Positions 23,413 to 37,300 of a stretch of DNA of 64,000 bases are shown in pieces. Source of the DNA: Nematostella vectensis (Eukaryota > Cnidaria > Anthozoa > Actiniaria > Edwardsiidae); assembly GCF_932526225.1 (NCBI RefSeq), contig NC_064042.1, forward strand, positions 1,595,001 through 1,659,000, given 5' to 3'. Made by a program: the position numbers and the translations under genes. How positions within the stretch are numbered: position 1 is the first letter of the stretch; each line of letters starts with the position of its first letter. A model generated the notes under the pieces. It searched no databases. It saw only the letters and a program-made list of their open reading frames with translations, and was not told the origin of the DNA.

Positions 23413-26400
23413 ACAAGCATACTGCTCAGCTCCAGCATCCGGGCATCTCCGTACATGACTCGGTCCTTTTGCCTCATCAGCTGCTGCTTGCGCGAGTACG
23501 ACGATGGTTTGGATCGCCGTTTGCCCCCACCCTGCTGGCTAGAAGGGGCAGTGGCGGGGGCGGGGCCTGCTGCGCTGTTGCCAATCATCATGATACCTTT
23601 GTTTGACAGCATTGCTGTTGATATCGCCATGTTTTTGCCGGATTTTGCTTCGGCCGTGTTAATGTGAGGAAAGAGTGACCCGGGGTCCTGTAAGAGAAAC
23701 AGCAGTTCTCAGAAAAAGATATGTAGCGAGAACGATTGGCACTGCGAGCCGTTTGACTGAGAGTCCTAGAAAACAACTTCAGATGTATCAAGTTAAATAA
23801 TCAACGAAAGGCACATGCGGATATGGGTTCCATAGAAGTTTTTTTAAAGCCCAAGGTACAAACAGAGCCTTTAATGTTGGCAAGACCCTGCGCTGTGTGA
23901 ACACCGTATTTGGATATTTCCTTTGTCTTGTTGATACTCGCGCTGGACTTGGGGGGACTTGGGGGACTTTAGGGTTTTGGTATCCAAGAGATAAATGTTT
24001 TAAACACACTGATGCGGGTATACTTAAACTTAGAATAACGACACGCGATTAATTGATACTGGGAAGGGTAATCTAGCTCCTTGTCCATTTTCAGAGCTCC
24101 TCGGTAATGCTGACCGCCGGAGGAGCTCTGTCGACAAGAATGGCTCCTTGTCTAAGTCTAACCTCATAATCGACTTCTTTGCCTTCTGTTCCTTCCTCCT
24201 TCTCGTGGGATTTAGGCACTCTAGAACAAGCGCAAGGTGAGTATATGCTCATCGCAAAGTGTGTAGCGAAAACATTGTCCTTTGTCTAAATGGTCTACGG
24301 GAGACGGGGGCGAGCCCGTGTGGATGCCTGTCGTAGTAGAAAACGAGGGTTCCTAAGGCCTATTTACAATGGCTGGCGCGAAAAACGAAGAAAAAAAATT
24401 AATCGTGAATTTCCGTAAGATTTCTCAACTGCCAAAAATGCAGAAAAATGATTGAAGCGGACTTCTAAATATTGTATGTAATCTTCTAATTATGCGATGG
24501 GCGGCCAAAAAAAATGAAGGAAAACATGCGTGCATGTGCTAAGCGCACGTCATCCCTAGCTACGCGTACATCATTCCTAGCTACGCACACGTCATCTCTG
24601 GCTATGCGCACGTCATCCCTGGCTATGCGCACGTTCTCTCTAGCTACGCGCACGTCATCTGTAGCTACGCGCACGTCATTCCCAACTACGCGCACGTTAT
24701 TTCTAGCTACGCGCACGTCATCTCTAGCTACGTGCACGTCATCTGTAGCTACGCGCACGTCATCTGTAGCTACGCGCACGTCATCCCTGGCTATGCGCAC
24801 GTCATCTCTAGCTACGCGCACGTCATTCCTAGCTACGCGCATCGTAGAGCCTCACCTTTCAACTGACTGGACAGTGGGGAGAAGCTGAAATAATAACAGG
24901 CAAATATTAATTCTGAAATAGTGAGATATTAATCCTCTGGTAATCTACATAATACAAGGCAGGCTCTGCTTATATGAATATAATACCTGCATAACGATCA
25001 ACATTTCGGATGAAATGTTAAAAAACTCGATTTTAAGATTTCTGGATATAGCGGGCATTCTTTCTGTCCATTTCCGTGTTGATAGTGATATCAAGATATC
25101 GCCCTCTGTATGTGGCTAGTGTACTAGAAAAGCTTTTCGGTTCTCACCGATTTCCCCACCACTGGAACATGCCCACGATTCGAAATGGACTGGCGCCGAA
25201 CCTTAAAAAAGACAAAAAAATGGCACGCTTAATTTAATTACATCTTTAAATAAATCCGTTACTTCATAAAGCAAATGTTTATGGCGTAGGTGCCATAAAT
25301 ATCTAAGGCCCTAGTTATTCGTTACGCTCCTGCCGTGCCTGGGCACATGAACAGTTCGACGACTGAATCAATTAAGCTCGGCACGACACTAACGTGCGGC
25401 CGCGTTAGTCGTGCTGCACGACAAAAACACGACACCGATTCAAACGTCCAGCTTTCGATGTGCAGAATCAAATACCATATTCATTTTAATTTTGTGCAGC
25501 AGAAACTCTACAGCATTCAAGTTTGACAACTTGCAACCTATAAGGCAACTTGCAACCTACGACGGCTGAATCAACGTTGAACCCGATGTATTTGTGTGAA
25601 CACAGATTTGGCACGCCAGCAGCGCAACGTTTGAATCATGCATAAGCGTGAAACCCACCTGACGATTTTGTTTCCACATGTCGTAGAACTTCTCATACAC
25701 GCCCACCTATAAGGTGGATAGTGACTGCTGTGAATTACTGACTCAACTGAATACCATTATATGGTAATTATCCTTAATAATCAGGCATCATGTCATCATG
25801 ATCACGTATCATCATGTCATCATGCCAGTGTCACGTTTTTGAGTTGTTATAATATGTGATACCTTGCTGTTTAACTGTGTTGTGAATACCTCGCCAGCTG
25901 ACTGCAAAACTGTATAAAAACAGAAATACATACATTTAATTGATTTTTAGCTAATAACCCTCCTTCTGAATTACGAGAGCGCAGATGTACAACGTGGTCG
26001 AGTCGAAGGCATTGAAGGCGCCGCAGGCAGCCACCATAAGACTAATGTTTGACAACGGAACATAGATTAGTAAAACCGTGAAACAGAGTTCCCACGTCGT
26101 AGTTTGGTGGAAAACGGATAAAATGTATTAGACAGAGCGCATTACCACGTAAATCTGTTGAATTCTCAATGTTGTGTTTTTTTTGTTTTCGTTTTTCTTT
26201 TTGTCCCCGGGTCGTGTAAAGGGGTAGAGGGGTAATTGGATAATGATCGACTCACTGTTGATAGCGCTTTGAGCCATTTTCTTGATGTGTAGTTTCACTT
26301 CGTCCCTCACCAGGTATATATTGACACTGACAGGCGCGGTTTCTGGCCGCCAGTCATTTTCAGACCCTGAAAAAAATATATCTTATTTATGTTTCTCTTG

Positions 26401-29400
26401 CAATAACAGGCGCTCGCACCCCCCTTGGCGGCCGAAAGTGGCGCAGTTTCTGGCCGCCAGTCATTTTCAGACCCTGAAAAAATACATCTTATTTCTGTTT
26501 CTCTTGCAATACCAGGCGCACGCACCCTCCTTGGCGGCCACAAGTGGGTCATTTCTTATTAAGGAATCTCCAAATACTATGCTTTTTCCATATGATACCT
26601 ATGACTGCGCACCCCCCTCGGACAATCCTGGGAACGCTGCTGAATACTTCCCTTCTTTTCCCTGCTCTTAGCACCCGCCCTATCTATTTGTTTTATTTCT
26701 TCTCATACCCCTCCACACCACAATCCAATTCTTTGCTCAGTCATTCCTACTTAATTTCCTCGCCAATATCTCTATGCATCCATCCATGCAGTCGTATCTC
26801 CCTTCCTTTCTCCCTTCGTATCTACCTTCTTTCTTCTCGTCCCAGGCCACTCGAGACTCCACAGGCTTTCCTATGTGTTCATGGTCTGATTGTACTTCCG
26901 GTAAGGCAACTTCCGGTCCATGATATCCCTCAGATTGCTTTCGTTGAAAGTATAATAAGCATTGTGCCTCTCTTTGATGTAATGTCCCACGTCTCGTGTC
27001 CAGGTTCAACACGGTGCTCCGCCGTCTGTGACTGTGACCTCCAAGAGACTGGCGTCGATCGTTTATTGAGGGCAATGATTCTAAATCAGGCTGGTAATGA
27101 AAAACGAATCTGATAAGGTTACATACTTGATTATGAGGAGAAAACCCTGTGCGGGGATCCCCCAAGACTAAGGGCCCTATGGTCTACACTGATCCGTACG
27201 TTTTACATCCTACAGACCCGCCCTCCCTTGTGGTGTCAATACGGTCTCATGGTTCTGTTACTTGCTTCCCTACCCTCCCTTAGAGTGTCACTACTAAACT
27301 ACGGGCCGTGCAATCTTGCTACCCTTGTGTCCCCCTACCCCACCCCACCCCACCCTCCCTTAGAGTGTCACTACTAAACTACGGGCATACAGCCTTGTTA
27401 CCCTTGTGCCCTCCTACCCCACCCCACCCCACCCCACCCTCACTTAGAGTGTCACTACTAAACTACGGGCCGTATAGCCTTGTTACCCTTGTGCCCTCCC
27501 CCCTACCCCATCCCATCCCACCCTACCTTAGAGTGTCAGCCTTGTTACCTTTGCAATCTCCTCCTGAGCAGCAATTTCGTTCGCCACCTCTTCCCCCAGA
27601 TGCTTCTCAGCCTGCGTTTGGAGAGTCGTAGCTGATACCAGAAAAGAAGGCCTTTTAACGACCTAGACACTCGAAATTTAAAGCTAATAGCAAACGGTAG
27701 GTCTTTTAACGATCTAGAAGACACTCAATATTATAGCTGATAATAAAATAGAAGGCACTTTAATGATCCAAAAGACACTACATATTATAGCTGATAATAA
27801 AATAGAAGGCCTTTTAACGACCCAGAAGACACTCCATATTATAGCTGATAATAAAATAGAAGGAACTTTAATGATCCAAAAGACACTCCATATTATAGCT
27901 GATAATAAAATAGAAGGCCTCTTTTAATGATCCAGAAGACACTCCATATTATAACTGATAATAAAATAGAAGGCCTCTTTTAATGATCCAGAAGACACTC
28001 CATATTATAGCTGATAATAAAATAGAAGGCCTCTTTTAATGATCCAGAAGACACTCCATATTATAGCTGATAATAAAATAGAAGGCCTTTTAATGATCCA
28101 AAAGACACTCCATATTATAGCTGATAATAAAATAGAAGGCCTCTTTTAATGATCCAGAAGACACTCCATATTATAGCTGATAATAGAGTAAAAGGCCTTT
28201 TAATGATCCAGACACTCGACCCACCTTCCTTTTCTACTAAGTCATAGCTATACTCCACGAAACCAGATATGTCCTCACAGAGTCGGTCAACCTGTGGATA
28301 GAAATGGAATGGGGAATCATATATTACCTAAAAAAGTCTTTCACATGTTTGTTATTGTTTTCAATAAAAGATGAAGTTTTGAAATTATCATCTAAAACAA
28401 CGCTCCATTTACGAAATTCAATCGAAAACAACGCTACGACCCCCGCAAATCAGCCGATGGAAATTGAATCTCTCGCACTTGGTACTTAATTGACAAAATG
28501 GCGTCTGACAGAGACTCTCTTATCGAGTTAGTGCAAAAAAACCACCTTTGCTTGGCTGATAGGAACAATGGAAATATTAGAGAACAAATCAAAACACAAT
28601 TTAGGAAATTGACGAGATTTACTGGCTGCGGCCGAGATGATAGGTTCTACCTCTTCACGTATAGTGCTCATCGCATTGGACGTCTCCTGTTCTATGACAG
28701 GGGGCGGGGCGATAGACATGATGGCGTCAGCCAAGGAATGTCTCTTCTTCCCATCAGCCTTCCACGACCCCACCGACTCCCTCCGATGGCCACCCGACAT
28801 CATGGCCTCCAGTCGACCACGGTTACACGTCTGGGTTCCCTGTGGAAAATAAGTTCAAGCGATACAGCCCTTTTACCGCCGTTTGCGTTGGTACGGGCAA
28901 ACTAAAACCTTCAAACTACAAAAGACTATTCCATCAATCAAACTTGATGACGTCATACACGCGTGTGTTGTCCAAAAAGGCGCCAAAACGTAGCGATTAT
29001 CAACGAAGATTGTTTCGTTCTTTCTTTTAAAAATAGAGAATGGGTTATTGAATAACCCATTCTCTATGGAGCCAGCGTAGCTTGGCTCTTGGGGATTCAC
29101 ATGCAAAGGAGCGCGAAACGCTACATTGAGCGCGTAGCGCGATGCGAGTCTCGCTTTCCTGCACAGAGCCTCGCCTTCGTGACGGATACTCTCTCGAAAT
29201 AACACAGCTCGATGCGCCAATTTCTGGTCTGCTCTCAAAGGAAACAGAGCCGGCTACGTAAGCTATTCTCTACGATGTTATCAAGGAAATAACGGGTGTT
29301 TATCGTGCTAGTAAAAGTTTCGTGAAGAAAATAAGACTCAAACTCGAGGCCTCCGACTAATCAAATTCCGTTTTACGGGTTTGAAAGTAAGACGTTTGCG

Positions 29401-32400
29401 AGTCAACACATTTGATTGAGGGAGAAATATTTGCAGTTTAAGCGCCGAGTCTTCATCCAGGCTAGCAGCGTATAATGCAACAGCGGTAGTATAGCTGAGA
29501 AATTCAATGTAACTTTGCCATAAGTCAGAGTGTAACTAGAACATCTAGTACAATGCTTGAACTGAGAGAGAACTACTTCATCACAATAAAAAATGCGAGA
29601 AGCACACCGCACTTTTTCGCACCCATATGGTTATACTCCCTTTTGGCGAACATTTCACGGGAAGTGACGTACCTCATAATATATATGTGAAGTACCTTTC
29701 TTACTGAATACTATTGATTACACCGGAAGTGACCTATCTTACCACATTTGACCATTGTGACATTCCGTCACCGGGAGTGACGTACCTTATGAATTTTACC
29801 GGATGTGACGTACCTTATAATATTTCACCGGATGTGACGTACCTTATGAATTTCACCGGACGGATGTACCTTATGAATTTCACCGGATGTGACGTACCTT
29901 ATGAATTTCACCGGATGTGTCGTACCTTATGAATTTCAACGGATGTGACGTACCTTATGAATTTCACTGGATGTGACGTACCTTATGAATTTCACTGGAT
30001 GTGACGTACCTTATGAATTTCACCGGATGTGACGTACCTTATGAATTTTACCGGATGTGTCGTACCTTATGAATTTCAACGGATGTGACGCACCTAATGA
30101 ATTTCACCGGATGTGACGTACCTTATGGATTTCACCGGATGTGACGTACCTTATGAATTTCAACGGATGTGACGTACCTTATCGCACAACGAGAGCAGCT
30201 TTGCCTCGCGAACCTTGACATACGGGGCTTTCTCTTCCCTGGTCTCGTTGAAAGATGCCGCGCGGCGCTTGCTTTTTGTCTCTTCATTCTCCTGAGGCTT
30301 CTCCTTAGCCTTCTCCGGTTCCTTTGCTGTCTTTTGTTTTGACTCAGCTTTAGGTTTAGCCTCTTTTTTCCTCGGTTTCGGCGCTCGTGACTTTGGCGCT
30401 TGTAATGGCCGCGATGTAGTAGTCTTGCCGGGTTTCTTGGCCGGTGTGTCCTCGATAAAAACAGGTGTTGCTGGTCTGGAATCGGTCGACGACTCACTAC
30501 TCGTCCTTTCGGGACTTGATGGCGCTAAACAAAAACAAAGTACGTAAAGTGCGGAACGTTAACACAATACTTGTAGGTAAGGCAAGTAAGACAAGACACG
30601 TACTACAGCGAGAAAAGGGACCTGACCATATAAGGCTTCTGACCATATAAGGTACCTGACCATATAAGGTTTCTGAACATATAAGGCGTCTGACCATATA
30701 AGGCTTCTAAACATATAAGGCTTCTGACCATATAAGGTGCCTGACTGCCTGACTGGAGATACAACTGTATTGGTTTTATAGTTTTGCTGCACGCCATCAC
30801 TTTAGAAACAAATTTCTTGATAAAAACATCTTTGGCACAAAAGTATGTAGGAAAATAACCTCGTGAATCTAAGATCGTTCGAAGTACGTAAAAAAGGTAA
30901 TATCCATTTCACTCGGAAACAATGGACTCGTATCGTGAAAAACGTTTGCGCAGTCATACGTAGCATATGGGAAAAGGATAGTATTTGATGATCTTTCAAT
31001 AATAAATGCGGATGAGTAAACATTGAAGCGTGAAATACGTTTACACGATCCAGTTGCGTCTCCGAACTCACACCTCCCTGGCAAGATGTGTACTCACCCG
31101 GGGAGGGCTGCGTCTGTCTCATATCTTGCTGAGATCTCTCCAGAGAGGACTTCAGTGCCGCGTTCTCCTAAAAGAAAGAAGAATAATTAGTAAAAGGTCT
31201 GCAAAAATGTCAAAGGGCCGCATTCCTATCTCTTAAAAACAACCCAGAAGGTTGTTCGTGTTTCCTTGTTTATCCCCTTCAACCCAACCTCGAAAATGGG
31301 GCACCTAACCACCGTGCTAGTAACTAGATCTGGAAAGCAATTACAATGCAACGCACGCTACCGTGGCAACCTTAAAAGTTGGGAAGTTAGCCAATAGGGA
31401 TAGGGGAAACGTGCTATCTCATTGACACAAACTTCAATAGCCAATGAGCGAGGCAAAGAAAGTGTTTATTGCCCCTCTTCTAGTTTATGCAGTTTGTGTC
31501 AATCAAAATTGTGGTTTTCACAGGCTACTAAGTTATAAACTCTCTCTCTCTCACTCTCTTTCTCTCATTCTCTCTCTCACTCTCACACTCACTCTCACTC
31601 TCACACTCACTCTCACACTCCACCTTTTTACCTTTTCTTGCTGGTTCACTTGTTGACACGCAGCAAGCTGCCTCATCAGCTCCTTGTTTTGCTGTAGATC
31701 AACAGTTATGAATCATAAGTCTGTATATAAGTCAATTAAACTAAATAAAAGATTTAGGAGGTAAATCACTCTCTCAGCAACGTCAGCAACTGGAATCCAA
31801 AAAAAACAAGGTGGTCAAGTCGAAAGCACAGGCATGCGCGTCAGGCAGCCACCATGTAACTAATGCCTGACAACGGAACACTGCCTAGATCTGCTAGAGA
31901 ACCCGGAGAAAAACTCTCGAAGCAAAGGCAAAAACCAACTCAACTCACGTCGGAACCGGGGAATTGAACCCAAAACCCAGTGGTGAGAGGCACAGGCACT
32001 ACAGAGCGACCGGGAAACCTGTGATGAGAGGCACAGGCACTACAGAGCGACCGGGAAACCTGTGGTGAGAGGCACAGGCACTACAGAGCGACCGGGAAAC
32101 CTGTAGTGAGAGGCACCGGCACTACAGAGCGACCGGGAAACCTGTGGTGAGAGGCACAGGCACTACAGAGCGACCGGGAAACCTGTGGTGAGAGGCACAG
32201 GCACTACAGAGCGACCGGGAAACCTGTGGTGAGAGGCACAGGCACTATAGAGCGACCGGGAAACCTGTGGTGAGGGGCACAGGCACTACAGAGCGACCGG
32301 GAAACCTGTGGTGAGGGGCACAGGCACTACAGAGCGTCCAACTGCGAGAATAAGGCTCGCCTACAAAAACCTACTTAATACTTGCTTTCTTTGTCTTTCT

Positions 32401-34273
32401 TAATAGGACGGAGAGGTACGTATTGACCGTCAGGTATGACTGTCTTCTTAATCAATCGTTATTAAAGAGCTTTTGTCAGCCATATTTTTGTTATTACTCT
32501 CATTCAACAGTGAAAACATTTTGTGATCAAATTCTGATCAAACTCTATAAGATAATATTTTCGCCATAACCACCGTGGCAACCTTAAAAGTTTTGGGAAG
32601 TAAGCCAACACAAACTTCAATAGCCAATAAGCGAGGCAAAGAAAGTATTCAGTGCCCCTCGGAACTCTTCTATGCAGTCTGTGTCAATCAAACTTTTGGT
32701 TTTTACAGGCTACTTAGTTATAAACTTTTTATAAACATTTTCTTGTTGGCCACGGTAGCGCGCGTCGCACTATCAAAGTGAAACGAAAGGTTCCCCATAT
32801 AACAAAGATCACAAGGAGATTGATAAAGCAAACCTCACCTTGCTAGTGTCAAAGAGCTGTTCCCCTATGTCGTTCAAGTCGGCCAACAGCTTCTCGTTTT
32901 TGCTCGTCAGTTGTTTAAGCAACTCCTCACCCTCTGTCAGCCTCGCGCTCATTTCTTTACAGCTCTCACAGTCACCATCCTTAGCAACAGTTACCACGGC
33001 AACTTGCTCTTTGCTCTGACAAAAAGAATAGAGCTTTTAAAAGGTGAAGTTGCTCTTAAAGAAGACGACGCAAAGGTCGCCTAAACAATGAATAGACAGT
33101 CAACTTGACTGTCAACTTTCTATAGATTTACATCTAGTAATCACGTTAGCAAAGTGGCAAACTATTTTTAAATATTTGTCTCATCGTAAAATGTATTCAA
33201 TTTCGAGATGCTAGGACAATTACTGCGGTTTTCGATAATCTGCGAACTCTCGCCAATAATCTCTCTATCTTTCTCTCTCGCCTTCTGAGTTCTTCAGTCA
33301 TTCAAAACCCTTTAAGCATATTCATTCGGCGGCAATAAAATAGTTTCCAATCACGTCACATCTCTGCACTGACCAAATAAAAAGCACCATATGTCATTCC
33401 CGTGGTTTGAGCGATGGGAGCCAGAAATCAGTTTAGCAGGTAAAGGTTATTGGCGAAAGCTCGCAGAATAATGTAAACGGCAGTAACGCTTGCTCTCTTT
33501 CTTCACGTGCGCTCACACGATTCTTTTTCTTTTCTTCTTTTCCCATACCTTTTCTTGCTGGTTTCCTTGTTGACACGCAGCAAGCTGCCTCAGCAGCTCC
33601 TTGTTTTGCTGTAGATCAACAGTTATAAATCATAAGTCTGTATATAAGTCAATTAAACTAAATAAAAGATTTAGGAGGTGAATCACTCTCTCAGCAACGT
33701 CAGCAACTGGAATCCAAAAAAAACAAGGTGGTCAAGTCGAAAGCACAGGCATGCGCGTCAGGCAGCCACCATGTAACTAATGCCTGACAACGGAACACTG
33801 CCTAGATCTGCTAGAGAACCCGGAGAAAAACTCTCGAAGCAAAGGCAAAAACCAACTCAACTCACGTCGGAACCGGGGAATTGAACCCAAAACCCAGTGG
33901 TGAGAGGCACAGGCACTATAGAGCGACCGGGAAACCTGTGGTGAGAGGCACAGGCACTACAGAGCGACCGGGGAACCTGTGGTGAGAGGCACAGGCACTA
34001 CAGAGCGACCGGGAAACCTGTGGTGAGAGGCACAGGCACTACAGAGCGACCGGGAAACCTGTGGTGAGAGGCACAGGCACTATAGAGCGACCGGGAAACC
34101 TGTGGTAAGAAGCACCGGCACTACAGAGCGACCGGGAAACCTGTGGTGAGAGGCACAGGCACTACAGAGCGTCCAACTGCGAGAATAAGGCTCGCCTAAA
34201 AAAACCTACTCAATACTTGCTTTCTTTGTCTTTCTTAATAGGACGGAGAGGTGCGTATTGACCGTCAGGTATG

Positions 34274-34372
<99 letters not shown>

Positions 34373-37300
34373 TCAGCATTTATATAGCGCCTCATCAATA
34401 ATTGCCCTAGGCACTTTACAATTATATATCAATTAAATAAACATTACACAATTAAAAATTAAAAATCACCCTGACAACACATTGTGTCTAATAAGAAATG
34501 TTACATTTATAAAAATCGATATTATAATTTAAAATATATATATATATATATATGTAATGTATAATTAACAGTGATATTAAAAAAATTGATTTTAAACTAA
34601 TTATAAATTAAATGTTTCTTTAAAAAGGTGAGTCTTAAGGCATTACTTGAAAGTATTAAGATTTTGTATTGTCCTTAAGTAAAATGGCAACTCATTCCAT
34701 ACTTTAGGAGCCGCAATCGAAAAGGCGCGGTCACCATAGGTCTTCAAATTGCCCCGTTTGACCTGAAGGTATTGTTGAGAAGCAGACCGTAGTGATCGGG
34801 AATGAGTTTTATACTTGCATAGATCTTTAATATATAGTGGAGCCATTTCATTGAGAGATTTAAAAACGGCCAGTAAAGCTTTAAAAATTTTCCGGTACTT
34901 TACTTGTAACCAGTGGAGATCTTGCAGGATAGGTGTTACATGCTCAGTCTTTTTTGTTAAGCTGATAATGCGAGCAGCTGTGTTTTGAATAAGTTGTAAT
35001 TTATGAATTTGGTAGTCAGGTAATCCGTAAAGGAGGGAATTGCAATAGTCTAGTTTTGAACTGATAAAGGCATGTATAAGTATTTCTGTGGAATTCTTGT
35101 CAAGGTACTTCCTAATTTTGCCAATATTTCTGAGGTGGAATCTTGCAGATTTACATACCGTTTTGAGATGATCTTCAAAAGAAAAACTCAAGAATTACTC
35201 CCAGATTCCATGCAGCGGAGGCAGGTTTGATGATTTCATCAACCACCTTTACATGTTCAAGACTTGGGGCAGGACAGAACTTGGAGGAAAAAAGAATAAG
35301 TTCTGATTTATCATGATTTAGTTTTAGCCCATTATGCACCATCCAGGCATTGATCTCATGAACACAACATTCAACTTTAGTTTTAGCCATCAAAAGTTCA
35401 TCTTGTGAATTACCTCGAAAAGAAACGTAAAGTTGTGAATCATCCGCATAAAGGTGGTATAGAATGCCATGTCGTGCTATGATCTGAGCATTGGGCGAAG
35501 TATAGGCAAGATAGAGTAGCGGGCCTAGGACAGAGGAACACCTCGTTCCAGGCTACGCAAAGATGACTTGCAGTCCTCAACCCGTACATACAGTTTGCGG
35601 GATGTAAGGTATGAGTGGAACCAAGCGAGAACATTGCCAGTCAGGCCATAACTCGATGAGAGACGTGAAAGAAGAATGGAATGATCAACGGTATCAAATG
35701 CCGCCGACAGGTCAAGCAGTAGCATCAATACCGATTTTCCACCATCAATGGCACATAAGATGTCATTCTGCACCTTAATAAGAGATGTCTCCGTGGAATG
35801 AAATTTCTTATAAGAAGATTGGAGGGAACATCCAAATTATTGCTAACTATATGCTTTGTCAATTGTCAAATGACTGTCTTCTTAATCAACCGTTATTAAA
35901 GAGCTTTTGTCAGCCATATTTTTGTTATTACTTTCATTCAACATTGAAAACATTTTGTGATAAAATTCTGATCAAACTCTATAAGAGAATATTTTCGCCA
36001 TAACCACCACTGTATGGCAGCATATCTATAAGCGTGACAATTATTATCATCATACTGTATTTAACAATTATACTATTTCCATTGAGGTAGATTTTTTAAA
36101 GCCACTATCCGCCGAAATTAACTATTTTAGTATATAAAACGAGCTTTAGAACAATTTCATTTTCGAAAACACTTGCAAATCGGCTGTTACACAGCCATTT
36201 TGCTTTATTTCGGGGCGCATGAAATATCCACCTCCTAGGAGGTGTATATTGCATTTTATCCCGAGTTTCTCAACCGATTACATCTCTTGTTTTTGCGAGG
36301 TTCCCGAGTTTTATATACTAAAAACACGTATTTACCTCCTCAAATCTCAGCGCTTTGCTTCGTTGGTCCCTGATCTGAGCCTGCAGTAGATGCGTGTTGT
36401 TGGCACGGCCTTGTGCCAAGGTCGTCATCTGTAAATGCGGAGGTCAGATGAAGAACTTCAAGGAGAAAAATAGAGCCAAAGGGAAAGGAGTTGGAAACAG
36501 AGGAAAACTACGGCAATGTACATAAAGAGAAGGAATTAGCGACATAAAGAACAGTCAAGGCGGTATCTGAGGGAGAGAGAGCTTGAGAGAGCTTGGAGAG
36601 TATTGGAGATACTCTTTATGCAGGTAGATTAGTTAAGTAAATCTACAAGACTACAAGTTGACCCACACAGTCCGTTTGGGCAAATTTACACCAGGGGCGG
36701 AACAAGGGATGCCCCGCTCCCCTATTTAAAGATTTTTGGCTTAAAAATAACAAATATTATGAAATCCAAGAAAAAAATAATAAATCCGACCCCCCTGAAA
36801 ACCTTGCTTCGCCCCCCCTCCTTTTTAACTTCTTAATCCGCCCGTGAACGAACACAGAAAGGAAGAAAGCGATGCAGAGTCACATTTCACTTTTTTCTTC
36901 AGAAGAGGGGGTGGGGGTGGGGAGGTAGGGGACAAGATAGCAGTCATGTCTTACCTCTTCGTCATCGTCATCATCAAGGTCAAGTAAGACGCCATCTTCT
37001 GTAGAGAGAATCTTCTTATCATCTTTCTTTTCTTGTAAAAGCTTCTTGATGTACTGGAAGCATAGAAGCATAGATTTTACAATAAGGATTGGCAGCAAAC
37101 GTTTAAGACTAGTACAAGCATCACTACAACATCACTACAGGAAATTTTTAGTTTAATTCACCGCATCCGTTCCATTTAACCAGGGGCTTTAGGAAAGTAG
37201 CATCCCATGCTCCAACTATCCTAGAGCCCGTGGTAAATCCCACCTGGCTCACGTGAGATTCTACCTCGATCGCGTGTGGCATGTTTCCTGCCTTTTGAAA

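Larger units (their letters stand above)
33548..36006. repeat. Segmental duplication, copy A (interrupted by a LINE)
   Basis: Duplicate of 31631-32573, carrying exon 33549-33608, a SINE and seven 41-bp units. It is split at 'gtcaggtatga' by the LINE at 34272-35865 and resumes at 'atgactgtcttcttaatcaa'. Confidence 0.9.

Noticed and set aside
23588-23791. Alternative reading frame of the coiled-coil last exon
   Set aside because: It ends after a short tail, while the phase-0 frame continues through 99 codons to a stop.
24856-24884. Candidate coiled-coil exon (LLPTVQSVE) with AG and GT borders
   Set aside because: 29 nt breaks the frame needed by the final exon; skipping it gives a consistent phase.
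26544-27165. Long overlapping ORFs on both strands
   Set aside because: The region contains two short coiled-coil exons (27039-27090, 26896-26971); the long frames cross their introns and have no recognisable content.
31950-31995. Functional tRNA gene
   Set aside because: Only a B-box-like half is tRNA-like, the rest is tandemly repeated, and the unit is present in SINE copies; no complete cloverleaf was seen.
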